A stretch of 64,000 nt of DNA from Parvularculaceae bacterium (GTDB taxonomy: Bacteria; Pseudomonadota; Alphaproteobacteria; Caulobacterales; Parvularculaceae). Each line of letters opens with the position of its first letter. The first letter of the stretch is position 1. The stretch is from the NCBI GenBank assembly GCA_020446945.1, contig JAGRDS010000001.1, forward strand, positions 376,807 to 440,806, in the 5' to 3' direction. Below the pieces are notes generated by a model. That model was not told the origin of the DNA and ran no database searches. It worked only from the letters and a program-made list of their open reading frames with translations. Position numbers and translations under genes: made by a program. Positions 18,672 to 26,932 of this stretch are shown here, piece after piece.

Positions 18672-19208
18672 TCAGCGGCGGGCGCGGCGCGCTTTCTTTT
18701 TGCGGGCGGGGGCCTTCTTTTTCGCCGCCGTCTTTTTGCCCGCGCGCGGCTTTTTCGCCGGCGCTTCGCCGGCGGCCAGCTGGTCGAGCGCATCGGCGTA
18801 AGCCGACAGGGCTCTCATGAACCCGGCCTGCTGAGATTTCGGCAAGACGTTGAGGGCGGCGGTTTCGGCTTTCATAACGCTGGAGGTCGCCGAATTCAGG
18901 ACGCGGCGGCCCGCGGCGGTGATGCTGACCGCATTCGCGCGCGCATCCTCTTTCGTGCGTGAGCGTGACAACAGCCCCTTCTTAAGCATGCGCGCAATCA
19001 TGTCGGCGAGCGTCGAACGGTCGATGCCGGTCGCGTGCACCAGATCTGTCTGGCTGAGGCCGGCATTGTTGGCGACTACGTGCAAAACCTCGAACTGCCG
19101 CGGCGTCGGCCCCTTTGCGCCAACCGCGCCGGAATAAAGGTCGTGCGCGTATTGCTGGGCGCGGCGTAGAAGGTGGCCGGGCGATTTCCTGAGATTGTAG
19201 CTTGCCAT
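18672..19208 (-). CDS. MarR-family regulator with histone H1-like basic tail
   Basis: 178 residues. Residues about 1-140 are a MarR winged helix (PTPRQFEVLHVVANNAGLSQ, then DLVHATGIDRSTLADMIARMLKKGLL and the basic wing SRTKEDARANAVSIT given in its key parts). From about residue 147 the sequence becomes a Lys/Arg/Ala tail (APAKKPRAGKKTAAKKK to RRARR) without regular folding, like bacterial H1 homologues. The tail probably adds non-specific DNA binding. Ligand and targets unknown; a palindrome at 19362-19375 is a candidate operator shared with the NUDIX promoter region. Confidence 0.85.
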   Translation of the reverse strand: MASYNLRKSPGHLLRRAQQYAHDLYSGAVGAKGPTPRQFEVLHVVANNAGLSQTDLVHATGIDRSTLADMIARMLKKGLLSRSRTKEDARANAVSITAAGRRVLNSATSSVMKAETAALNVLPKSQQAGFMRALSAYADALDQLAAGEAPAKKPRAGKKTAAKKKAPARKKKARRARR

Positions 19209-19361
19209 TTAAAGTCTCTCCCTATTGATAATGGCGCACGGGCGCAAAAACTGTTCTGTGCGGCGATCGCAAAACGGCGCAGCGAGATCGAAAGATGACC
19301 GTAGACGCTGCGGCGCCACGTATATCGTCCGTAATCCCCGGTTTTTCAATCATGCATTTTT

Positions 19362-19375
19362 CAATTCTTGAATTG
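19362..19375. promoter_or_regulatory. Palindrome, candidate operator
   Basis: CAATTC TT GAATTG, a perfect 6-bp-arm inverted repeat in the divergent spacer between the MarR-type gene and the NUDIX gene. It sits just upstream of the NUDIX -35 box. Its size suits a winged-helix dimer, but no binding partner is proven. Confidence 0.4.
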
Positions 19376-19379
19376 CGCC

Positions 19380-19409
19380 TTGCGCTGATCATCGGCGGAC
19401 TGGAATAAT
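19380..19409 (+). promoter_or_regulatory. Probable promoter of the NUDIX gene
   Basis: TTGCGC (19380-19385), an 18-nt spacer and AATAAT (19404-19409) preceded by TGG, an extended -10 pattern. The start codon follows about 25 nt later with AAAGGAG in between. Confidence 0.45.
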
Positions 19410-19434
19410 CGAGGTGCGACAAAGGAGCGCTGGC

Positions 19435-19968
19435 ATGCCGCAAAATTTCAATCTTCAGCCGCAATTCGTCAAGGAAACGCCGGATGGAGACGATCATGAG
19501 CGGGATATTTGCAGCCATTGCGGTTTCATTGACTATCGCAACCCGAAAATCGTGGTCGGCTCGGTTCTCACATTTTCGAGATCAGTGCTGTTGTGCCGGC
19601 GCGCCATCGAACCGCGAAGCGGCTACTGGACGCTGCCGGCCGGTTATCTGGAGATTGGCGAAAGCGTCGAGGAAGGTGCGCGGAGGGAGGCCTGGGAGGA
19701 GGCGCGCGTGCGCCCGTCGCTTGAGCGCGTACTCGCCATATACAGCGTACCCCGGATCAGCCAGGTCCAGATCATGTTTCGCGGCCGGGTCGGCTCGGCC
19801 GAATGCTCGCCTGGTCCTGAAAGCCGCGAGGTCGATTTTTTTGATTGGAGCGACATTCCCTGGCCGGATTTGGCGTTTCCGACCGTCGGCTGGGCCCTCA
19901 GGCACTTTAAGGAGAGCGAAGGCGCTTCGGATTTCGCGCCCTATTCCAATCCGGTCGAGGGGCTTTGA
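19435..19968 (+). CDS. NUDIX hydrolase with N-terminal zinc ribbon
   Basis: 177 residues from ATG 19435 (AAAGGAG upstream). Residues about 20-35 carry CSHCGFIDYRNPK, the start of a zinc-ribbon-like motif. The Nudix box is intact across GYLEIGESVEEGARREAWEE. This arrangement resembles NADH pyrophosphatase-like and ADP-ribose-type NUDIX enzymes, but the substrate cannot be set. The last 28 bp overlap the convergent yciB gene. Confidence 0.85.
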   Translation: MPQNFNLQPQFVKETPDGDDHERDICSHCGFIDYRNPKIVVGSVLTFSRSVLLCRRAIEPRSGYWTLPAGYLEIGESVEEGARREAWEEARVRPSLERVLAIYSVPRISQVQIMFRGRVGSAECSPGPESREVDFFDWSDIPWPDLAFPTVGWALRHFKESEGASDFAPYSNPVEGL

Positions 19969-20630
19969 TCCCGGCTATCCGGGGCATCCTCTGCGTGTTT
20001 GGATATGAACGGCGCCTGGGCGAGCGCGAAAGCGATATTGACAGCCGTAAAGCCCCAGATCTTGAGATTGACCCAATGTTTTTCGCCCGCGCACGCGGCG
20101 GTCGCCGCCAGATCGCAATCGCGCGTCAAAAGGCGCCATGCGATTTCGTTGGCGATTGCAAGCAGGCAGAAGAATACAACGTAGCGTTTGGTCAACACGC
20201 GCCAGGCCGCATCAGGCAGATGCAGCGCGCCGTCGAACAGCGATCTGAGAAAATTTCTTTCCGTCGCCAGCCCGCCGGCGAGCGTCATAGAAAACATCGC
20301 ATAGACGATCGTCGGCTTCATATAAAAAAACGTCTTATTGTGCAGTATCAGCGTCAGCGAGCCGAGAACGCCGACCGCCACGCCGCTTATCAGCAGCATC
20401 GGCGCAATGCGGCGTTCGCGCCAAACGCTGTAAATGAAAGCGAGCGCATAGGCCGGAAGAAAAAGGGCGACGGAGACAAACAGTTCTCCGCCTTCCTCGA
20501 TCGAGCCGCCGAATGCCGGCGCAAGCCGGCGCCCGAAAAAATAAGCGACGAAAAAAATGAGAAGCGGGCCGAAATCGACAAGGAACTTCGCACGGCCGCT
20601 GAGACGGGTTCCGGATGTATTTTCCATCAT
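19941..20630 (-). CDS. yciB: Inner membrane protein YciB (septation protein A family)
   Basis: 229 residues with about five membrane spans. Family motifs are present: FLVDFGPLLIFFVAYFFG at the N-terminus, LHNKTFFYMKPTIVYAMFS in the middle, and the NEIAWR segment after a TKRYVVFF helix. The protein takes part in envelope integrity and septation in enterics. It follows ftsY by 9 bp, the usual alphaproteobacterial order mtaB-ftsY-yciB. The C-terminal soluble tail (ISKHAEDAPDSRDQ) overlaps the NUDIX gene. Confidence 0.9.
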   Translation of the reverse strand: MMENTSGTRLSGRAKFLVDFGPLLIFFVAYFFGRRLAPAFGGSIEEGGELFVSVALFLPAYALAFIYSVWRERRIAPMLLISGVAVGVLGSLTLILHNKTFFYMKPTIVYAMFSMTLAGGLATERNFLRSLFDGALHLPDAAWRVLTKRYVVFFCLLAIANEIAWRLLTRDCDLAATAACAGEKHWVNLKIWGFTAVNIAFALAQAPFISKHAEDAPDSRDQSPSTGLE

Positions 20631-20639
20631 GTAAACGCT

Positions 20640-21749
20640 CTAGCGGCGCTCGGCGACAGAAGAAAGACCAGCCAGCGCTCTTGCGAAAGCCTCAGCGTCG
20701 AAGGGCTGGAGATCGTCAGCGTTTTCTCCGACGCCGATAAAATGGATCGGCAATTCATGCTTGTCCGCGAGCGCGACAAGGACGCCGCCGCGCGCCGTGC
20801 CGTCAAGCTTGGTCATGACTAGACCGGTGACGCCCGCGATCTCGCGGAAGGCGTCGGCCTGAGAAATGGCGTTTTGTCCAACCGTCGCGTCGAGGACGAG
20901 AAGTGTTGAATGCGGCGCGTCCGGATCGAGTTTTTTTAGTACGCGAACGATCTTCGCAAGTTCGTCCATCAATTCGCGCCTGTTTTGCAGCCTCCCCGCC
21001 GTGTCGATCATGAGTATGTCGAAATTTTCGCTTCTGGCGCGTTCAAGCGCCTCAAAAGCCAGCCCTGCCGCATCAGCGCCGGTCTGCTTCGCGACGACGG
21101 CCGCGCCTGCGCGTTCGCCCCAGATTCTAAGTTGTTCGACCGCCGCAGCGCGGAAGGTGTCACCGGCCGCCAACATCACCTTGCGCCCATCGCGCGCGAA
21201 TTTTTCGGCAAGTTTGCCGATCGTCGTCGTCTTTCCTGCGCCATTGACCCCGACCATCAAAATGACGTGTGGGCGACGGGCCGGATCGACCGTAAAGGGC
21301 GCCTCCCGGTCTTTGAGGTTTTCGGCGACGACGCGGGCGAGGGCGGTGCGAATCTCCTCCTCGCTCGCCTCCTTGTTGAAGCGGTCGCGCGCCAGCGCGT
21401 CGCGGATGCGTGCGGATGCGGCGATGCCCAGATCGCCCGCGATGAGGACTTCCTCAAGCTCGTCCAGCGTCTCCTGATCGAGCTTTCGCCTGGCGACGAT
21501 TGATGAGAGCCCTTCCGTCAACCGCTCCGACGAACGCGAGAGCCCGTTCGCCAGGCGAGCGAAAAATCCTTGTTTTTCGGGCTTATCTTTATCATCCTCC
21601 GCCGCGGCCGCCGCCGATCCCTCCGTAGGCGCAGCATTTTGCGCACCGGGCCGGACGGGCGCCGGAGCCTCGCCGCCGGCGTCTGCATCGTCGCTGGAAG
21701 GGCGTTTCTTTCCGAACAGTCCGCCCAAAAATTTTTTACCTGTCGTCAT
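20640..21749 (-). CDS. ftsY: Signal recognition particle receptor FtsY
   Basis: 369 residues. An acidic, low-complexity N-terminal region (to about 60) is followed by the helical N domain and the GTPase G domain. The P-loop GVNGAGKTTT (about 168-175), DTAGRLQNR and TKLDGTARGG are all present. It docks SRP-bound ribosomes at the membrane for co-translational insertion. The N-terminus lacks a membrane span but has a basic amphipathic start (KKFLGGLFGKK). The gene lies between the H1-like gene and yciB. Confidence 0.97.
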   Translation of the reverse strand: MTTGKKFLGGLFGKKRPSSDDADAGGEAPAPVRPGAQNAAPTEGSAAAAAEDDKDKPEKQGFFARLANGLSRSSERLTEGLSSIVARRKLDQETLDELEEVLIAGDLGIAASARIRDALARDRFNKEASEEEIRTALARVVAENLKDREAPFTVDPARRPHVILMVGVNGAGKTTTIGKLAEKFARDGRKVMLAAGDTFRAAAVEQLRIWGERAGAAVVAKQTGADAAGLAFEALERARSENFDILMIDTAGRLQNRRELMDELAKIVRVLKKLDPDAPHSTLLVLDATVGQNAISQADAFREIAGVTGLVMTKLDGTARGGVLVALADKHELPIHFIGVGENADDLQPFDAEAFARALAGLSSVAERR

Positions 21750-21829
21750 TTTTCTCTTGCCAGAAAGCGCGGCGCACCAACTTGTTTCACGACGGCTGAA
21801 TAAAGTCAGCCTTTTTCATGGAGAAGAGC

Positions 21830-22039
21830 ATGGCCATGGCCAAAGCGAAAAAGGCCGCCAGACCGGCTGCCAAAAAGACGGCGAAGAAAGCAGCCCGGAA
21901 ACCGGCGAAGAAAGCGGCGAAAAAAACCGCCAAGAAAGTGGTGAAGAAAGCCGCAAAGAAAGCGGTGAAAAAAGCTGCGAAACCGGCGGCGAAGAAAGCC
22001 AAGCGCACCAAGCGCAAGGCGAAAGCCAAAGCGGCCTAG
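21830..22039 (+). CDS. Histone H1-like Lys/Ala-rich DNA-binding protein
   Basis: 69 residues from ATG 21830, chosen because GGAG sits 6 nt upstream; ATG 21818 would place that site inside the gene. Nearly the whole product is AAKK/KPAKK repeats, as in the C-terminal tail of eukaryotic H1 and bacterial H1 homologues (Hc1, BpH1), which compact DNA without a folded domain. It is opposite in direction to its neighbours ftsY and mtaB, interrupting a cluster that is usually contiguous. An intrinsic terminator follows at once. Confidence 0.85.
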   Translation: MAMAKAKKAARPAAKKTAKKAARKPAKKAAKKTAKKVVKKAAKKAVKKAAKPAAKKAKRTKRKAKAKAA

Positions 22040-22063
22040 ACGACAGATCTAAGGCCAAACCTT

Positions 22064-23419
22064 TCAAAGCCGCGCCTCGGGAGCGATTTCGGGGCGCGGC
22101 TTTTTTATTGCGCCGTCTTCGCCAACTACACGCGCCGTCAGCATAGTTCCCGACAAGCCGGTAATTTCGACGCGCGCAATGTCGCCAGGCCTGTTTTGCG
22201 ACGGGTCCGATTGGGCGAGCGCAAAATTGCCGAGCCGCGCGCGCTTGCCGCTTTCTATGACGGCGGCGTCCCTGACGCCGATCAGGCTCCGGAGAAATCG
22301 GCGCGTCGCGCTCTCACCCGCCTCTCGAAGGCGGCCGGCGCGCTCGGCGATGAGCGCGCGCTCGTGCTGGGGCATGCGCGCGGCCGGCGTTCCCTCGCGC
22401 GGAGAGAACGGAAAAGCGTGAATATAATTGATCCCGGCTTCTTCGATGAGGGCGAGCGTTTCTTCGAACATTGCGTCGGTTTCGGTCGGGAATCCGGCGA
22501 TCAGATCGGCGCCAAACGCGAATTCGGGCCGTCTTGCGCGAAGCGCCTCCGCCAGTCGGATCGCATCCTCGCGCATGTGGCGGCGCTTCATGCGCTTGAG
22601 GATCATGTTCGCGCCGGCCTGAAGCGAAAGGTGCATGTGGGGCGCAAATCGTTCATCGCCGACCGCCCGCTCGAAAAGTTCCGCATCAATCTCAGCGCAA
22701 TCGAGGGAAGAAAGCCGCAAACGAAACAGGTCTGGCGCCGCGTCGAGGATTGAAGCGACCAACCGGCCGAGACGCGGCGCACCTTCCAGATCGTCACCCC
22801 AGGACGTCATGTCTACGCCCGTGAGAACGATTTCCCGATGACCGCTATCGACGAGGCGGCGAACGCCCGCAACCGCCTCCGGAACTGAAACGGATCGCGA
22901 CCGCCCGCGCCCGAAGGGAATGATGCAGAACGTACAGCGATGATCGCAGCCGTTTTGAATCTGGAGAAACGCGCGCGCGCGATCTCCATAGCCGTCGATC
23001 ATGTGGGCGGCGTTCTCGCGTACGGACATAATATCATTGACTGAAACGCCGTCCGCGCCTTCGCCGAGCTTTCGCCATTCCGCGGGGTTAAGCTTTTCGG
23101 CGTTGCCGATAACGGCGTCGACTTCGCTCATCGCATTGAAGGCGTCCGGATCGATCTGCGCGGCGCAGCCCGTGACGATAATGCGCGCCTCGGGATTTGC
23201 GCGGCGCGCGCGCCTGACCCGCTGGCGCGTCTGGCGGACCGCCTCATTGGTGACGGCGCAGGAATTGACGATAACGGCATGTTTGAGCCCTGCGTCATCG
23301 GCCAGACGCCGCATCGCCTCGCTTTCGGCCAGGTTGAGCCGGCAGCCGAGCGAGACGACATCAACGCCGGGGCGGCGGGCCGCCGGGTCGCTCGTGAGAT
23401 ATTCGTCCCTTTTGGTCAT
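22064..23419 (-). CDS. mtaB: tRNA (t6A37) methylthiotransferase MtaB
   Basis: 451 residues. The N-terminal UPF0004 domain holds the second iron-sulfur cluster ligands C26, C54 and C85 (SLGC, NSC, TGC). The radical SAM core follows with C158, C162 and C165 in CDHRCTFC, and a C-terminal TRAM-like region (about 380-445, IGVRDAAVIESGKRARLG). It adds the 2-methylthio group to t6A37 of tRNAs reading ANN codons. The MtaB subgroup is preferred over MiaB and RimO because of the short N-terminus and the ftsY linkage. Confidence 0.93.
   Translation of the reverse strand: MTKRDEYLTSDPAARRPGVDVVSLGCRLNLAESEAMRRLADDAGLKHAVIVNSCAVTNEAVRQTRQRVRRARRANPEARIIVTGCAAQIDPDAFNAMSEVDAVIGNAEKLNPAEWRKLGEGADGVSVNDIMSVRENAAHMIDGYGDRARAFLQIQNGCDHRCTFCIIPFGRGRSRSVSVPEAVAGVRRLVDSGHREIVLTGVDMTSWGDDLEGAPRLGRLVASILDAAPDLFRLRLSSLDCAEIDAELFERAVGDERFAPHMHLSLQAGANMILKRMKRRHMREDAIRLAEALRARRPEFAFGADLIAGFPTETDAMFEETLALIEEAGINYIHAFPFSPREGTPAARMPQHERALIAERAGRLREAGESATRRFLRSLIGVRDAAVIESGKRARLGNFALAQSDPSQNRPGDIARVEITGLSGTMLTARVVGEDGAIKKPRPEIAPEARL
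22067..22107 (+). terminator. Intrinsic terminator of the H1-like gene, inside the end of mtaB
   Basis: AAGCCGCGCC (22067-22076) pairs with GGCGCGGCTT (22093-22102), followed by a T6 run. The whole hairpin lies within the last codons of the convergent mtaB gene, so one sequence serves as both coding DNA and terminator. Confidence 0.8.
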
Positions 23420-23476
23420 CGCTCCTTTTCATAGCGACGGCGGCCGGCTTGTCGAGGCGGGGGAGGGATTCGTCCC

Positions 23477-24568
23477 TCAACTTTCCATGGCGAGAAGGAT
23501 CGCAAAGCCGACAACGAGGAATAGCGCAAACGGGAAAAAGGCCCCCAGCATCGGTGGAACGACGCCAAGCTTCCCGACGGCGAGCATGAGGTTCTCCGCC
23601 ACGAAATAACCGAATCCAAGCGACGCGCCGACGGTCGCGCGGACTAGCTGATTGCCCTGGCGGCTGACGCCGAACCCGGCGATCGCGCCGAGCAACGGCA
23701 TAAGCAGCGTCGACATAGGCCGCGAGAAACGGCTCAGGAGCGAAGTCGTCGCGCTCCGCGGGTCGGCGCCGTCACGGCGCAATTGTCCGATCTGGCGTAC
23801 GATCGTCATGATGCTGGATCGGTCCGGATTCAAAGTCAGAGCGAATAACAGCTCGGGATTGAGCGCAGTGGACCAGACACGCGAGGACGTCGCCGCGGCA
23901 TCCGATGTCGCGCCGGCCGCCTCTTTCACGTCGAATAACCTCCAGCCCGTTTTATCATGAAACGCCGAAGCCGCCTCGGTGACCGAATGGACAAGCCCCT
24001 TATTATCAAGATTGTAGATCACGACATCGCGCAGGCGTACGCCGTCCGACATCCGCGCCGCGCTCGCCGCTGTTACGATTTCGCGGTCAAACGTCACGCG
24101 GATATTGGTTCGCGTCGACGAATTCTCTGTCAGTCCGACAGCAAAATCGTTCGCCTCCCAATAGGCGAGGCGCGAGGAGGCTTTGACGACGACGATTTCG
24201 TGAAAGGCGAAATGCGCGATCGCGACAACTGCGCACGCAAAGCCGATCGGCGCCAGAACGCGATGAACAGACATGCCCGCGGCGCGCATGATGACGATTT
24301 CGCTCGTCAAATTGAGCCCGGAAAGGGTGACGACGATGGCCAGAAGCGCGGCGAAGGGCGTGAACTGGCTGGCGATTTGCGGCGCGCGCAAGGAAACGTA
24401 TCTCAATATCGAGCCCGTCGTCGCGCCGTCGGCCGCCATGATCGCTTCGGAGCGATTCAACAGATCGAGCATTTGCAGAATTATGACGAAAAAGGCGAGG
24501 AGGCCCAGAAAACGTACGGCGAAAAGACGTCCGACATAGCGGATGAACACGCCGTTCAGGGATTTCAT
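23477..24568 (-). CDS. lptG: LPS export ABC permease LptG
   Basis: 363 residues, YjgP/YjgQ family: two N-terminal spans, a third near residue 100, a large periplasmic beta-jellyroll region (about 125-265) and three C-terminal spans (RPMSTLLMPLLGAIAGFGVS and following). It forms the LptB2FG complex that pulls lipopolysaccharide from the inner membrane onto LptC. Start overlaps the lptF stop (ATGA), so the pair is translationally coupled. Confidence 0.93.
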   Translation of the reverse strand: MKSLNGVFIRYVGRLFAVRFLGLLAFFVIILQMLDLLNRSEAIMAADGATTGSILRYVSLRAPQIASQFTPFAALLAIVVTLSGLNLTSEIVIMRAAGMSVHRVLAPIGFACAVVAIAHFAFHEIVVVKASSRLAYWEANDFAVGLTENSSTRTNIRVTFDREIVTAASAARMSDGVRLRDVVIYNLDNKGLVHSVTEAASAFHDKTGWRLFDVKEAAGATSDAAATSSRVWSTALNPELLFALTLNPDRSSIMTIVRQIGQLRRDGADPRSATTSLLSRFSRPMSTLLMPLLGAIAGFGVSRQGNQLVRATVGASLGFGYFVAENLMLAVGKLGVVPPMLGAFFPFALFLVVGFAILLAMES

Positions 24569-25770
24569 TGCGCCGCGCCCTTTCTGAGTGCCGCGCCGTC
24601 CCTTTGCGCGGCCATGGGCAGTCGCACCGTGTCATCTTCGCGGCTTTCCGCCGCTTTCGCCGTTTGCGCCTGATCGACCGATTCCCGGTAGATTGCGAAG
24701 CTCAGCAGGATGAATAGCGCAAACAATCCCCACATGGACAGGTAGGGCGACAATTTCCCGAGAGCCGCATTGACGAGGCCCCATTCCTCAAGGATCTCAT
24801 GATACGCGATCAAAATCGCAACGCCGATCACAGGCTTCAGATTTGACGCCTTTCGCCGGCCCGTGACGCCCATCGCAACCGCGAGGATCGGCAACGCCAG
24901 AAACGTCATCGGGTGTATGATCGTCCAGTGAAACTGCGCGAGATACGGACGATAGAGCGGTGACGAACGCGCGTCGGGACTGGAGAGAAGACGAACAATC
25001 TCGGTGAATGTAGCTTCATCCGCCTCAATACCGCGGGCGCGGAAGACGGCTATGGCGGGAAGGTCGATTTCCAGATCGAACGCATCGAAGTCGAGCGTTC
25101 GCAATCTCTCGCCGTTATTGTCGATGAAAATCTGCCGGCCGTTCGAAAGGCGAAGCAGAAGGCGCGAAATTTCCGGCGTCGTCGATATGCCGCCCGATTC
25201 AGCCGTTATGACGGTGCGGCGATTTCTGCCCTCGCGCATTTCAAGGAATATATCCTTGGCTTCCTTTGCGATCGCATCGACCTTGCCGAGGCGTATGGTC
25301 ACGTCGTCCGTGACGTCGACGAACTCGCCCTGCGGGATCTTGATGCCGAATGCGCCGCTCGTCACGTCAAAGCGAATCTTGTCGTATTCATACCGCGCGT
25401 ATGGCTTGATGTAGCCGACCAGGATGAAATCGAAAATCGCGAGTAGTATGAGCAGGGCGTATACGGGGCGCATCAGGCGTCCGAATGATGCGCCGCTCGA
25501 TTTCATGGCGTCGAGTTCGCTCGACATCGACAGGTTTCGAAAGGCGAGAAGTACGCCCAGGAACGCGCCGAGCGGCAGCGCCAGGCTCAGATAATGGGGG
25601 ACGAGATTTGCGAGCAGGCGCCAGACGACGTCCACCGGCCCTTGCTCGGCCAGAACGAAATCGAACAGGCGCAGCATATGCTCGATAAGAAGCAGCGCCG
25701 CCGCCGTGCAAAGGGCGAGGGTTAACGGGGTTGCGACCGATCGCAGGATGTAACGGTCGAGAAGACCCAT
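24565..25770 (-). CDS. lptF: LPS export ABC permease LptF
   Basis: 401 residues with the same topology as LptG: N-terminal LDRYILRSVATPLTLALC, a coupling segment LGVLLAFRNLSMSSELDAMKSSG (abridged motif: NLSMSSELDAM) and a periplasmic domain between spans 3 and 4. The C-terminal spans are followed by a longer soluble tail (from ESVDQAQTAKAAESRE). In many alphaproteobacteria lptD and surA follow lptG; here mtaB follows on the same strand instead. Confidence 0.93.
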   Translation of the reverse strand: MGLLDRYILRSVATPLTLALCTAAALLLIEHMLRLFDFVLAEQGPVDVVWRLLANLVPHYLSLALPLGAFLGVLLAFRNLSMSSELDAMKSSGASFGRLMRPVYALLILLAIFDFILVGYIKPYARYEYDKIRFDVTSGAFGIKIPQGEFVDVTDDVTIRLGKVDAIAKEAKDIFLEMREGRNRRTVITAESGGISTTPEISRLLLRLSNGRQIFIDNNGERLRTLDFDAFDLEIDLPAIAVFRARGIEADEATFTEIVRLLSSPDARSSPLYRPYLAQFHWTIIHPMTFLALPILAVAMGVTGRRKASNLKPVIGVAILIAYHEILEEWGLVNAALGKLSPYLSMWGLFALFILLSFAIYRESVDQAQTAKAAESREDDTVRLPMAAQRDGAALRKGAAQ

Positions 25771-25921
25771 CGGCGGCGTGCGCCCTTTCCGGGCTGAAAT
25801 ACGTATCGGAACGGTTTAGCGAGCCGTCTGTAGCGAATTCCGGGCCATCGAGAAAGCGTCCGCTGGTTTGCCCTATTGCGCCGCATGCGCCCGGCGAAGG
25901 GCCGGGCGGTGGCCTCCGGGA

Positions 25922-26902
25922 TCAGCCGCGCGTATCGCCTGCATCCGCCGAAATTGCGGCCTCATCGGGCTTATTCAGCGCGAGATGGGTCGTCGCAGCA
26001 AATAGCGCGAAATTGAATATCTGCGACAGGCCCGCCTCCGCGAGCAGCATGCCGGCGATTGCGGCTTCCGGGACGTTAACTGTTCCGGCGAGGTGGATCG
26101 CCGCAGTCAGGAAAACGATATCGAGATTGGGGACGAAGGGAACGCGGCTCAACACAAGTTGCAGGGCGACGAAAATAATCCAGGTCGAAAGCGCCGGTCC
26201 GGGCAGGGCGGACCGATAAAGCAGGACATGCAGGGCGAGAACGAAGACCGTTCTGACCGTGTTGATCGCGATCAGTTTCGACATTACGCCTTCGGGCAGG
26301 TCCATGATCTGGCGGCGAAAAACGATGACGGCGACAGCAAGGCTCGACGCCGAAGCGAAGGCGAGACCGAACAGGAACGCCGATCCGGGCAAGGCGTCGA
26401 GCTCGTCCATCAGGCGGCCGCTGAAGAACAGGGCGGTAACAAGAATCGCCGTCGCGATGTTTGAGACGAGCGCGGAAATGAGATTGTTGTCCTTGACGCC
26501 CGCGACGATTTCGCGATCAGACAAATCGAGATTGCGCCGCGCCCAAAGCGTGAAAAAGGCCTCACCAGAATAGCCCATCACGGCGAAATTATAGACGCGC
26601 TTGCGAAGGAAAGCGGAAAAGCGCCGCCATAATGGGCGTCGCCAGACAATCTCGTAGGTAGGGATTTCCGAAAGCGGAAGGGCGAGATAGCGCAGGACGA
26701 AAATGAGATAAAAAAGCGGCGACTCCGGAAGCTCACCAAGGACGTCGCTCCAGCCGACTTCGGAAAGCCTGATAATCAGGTAAACGACGACGCAGGCGAG
26801 CAGCGCGTATTGAAAAACCGCCGTCGCACGGCGCACGCCTGGGCGGCGGACGAACGCGCGCGCGATTTCGAGCCCGGCCTTTAGATTGTCCCGAAGCTGC
26901 AT
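25922..26902 (-). CDS. Multi-span membrane protein, LPG synthase/YbhN transmembrane-like
   Basis: 326 residues with about eight hydrophobic helices and a basic N-terminus. The layout and the FNFAVMGYSGEAFFTLWA-type segment (actual: YNFAVMGYSGEAFFTLWA) recall the transmembrane half of lysylphosphatidylglycerol synthases and UPF0104 proteins, which move or modify lipids. No cytosolic synthase domain is present. It lies 30 bp downstream of a GT4 glycosyltransferase on the same strand, so a link to envelope glycolipid handling is plausible but unproven. Confidence 0.6.
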   Translation of the reverse strand: MQLRDNLKAGLEIARAFVRRPGVRRATAVFQYALLACVVVYLIIRLSEVGWSDVLGELPESPLFYLIFVLRYLALPLSEIPTYEIVWRRPLWRRFSAFLRKRVYNFAVMGYSGEAFFTLWARRNLDLSDREIVAGVKDNNLISALVSNIATAILVTALFFSGRLMDELDALPGSAFLFGLAFASASSLAVAVIVFRRQIMDLPEGVMSKLIAINTVRTVFVLALHVLLYRSALPGPALSTWIIFVALQLVLSRVPFVPNLDIVFLTAAIHLAGTVNVPEAAIAGMLLAEAGLSQIFNFALFAATTHLALNKPDEAAISADAGDTRG

Positions 26903-26932
26903 GGCCTTTCGCCCCCCGGCGCTCGCGTGCGC

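Noticed and set aside
25888-25909. GC hairpin CGCCCGGC/GCCGGGCG downstream of the membrane-protein gene
   Set aside because: No T-run on either strand, so it is not called an intrinsic terminator.
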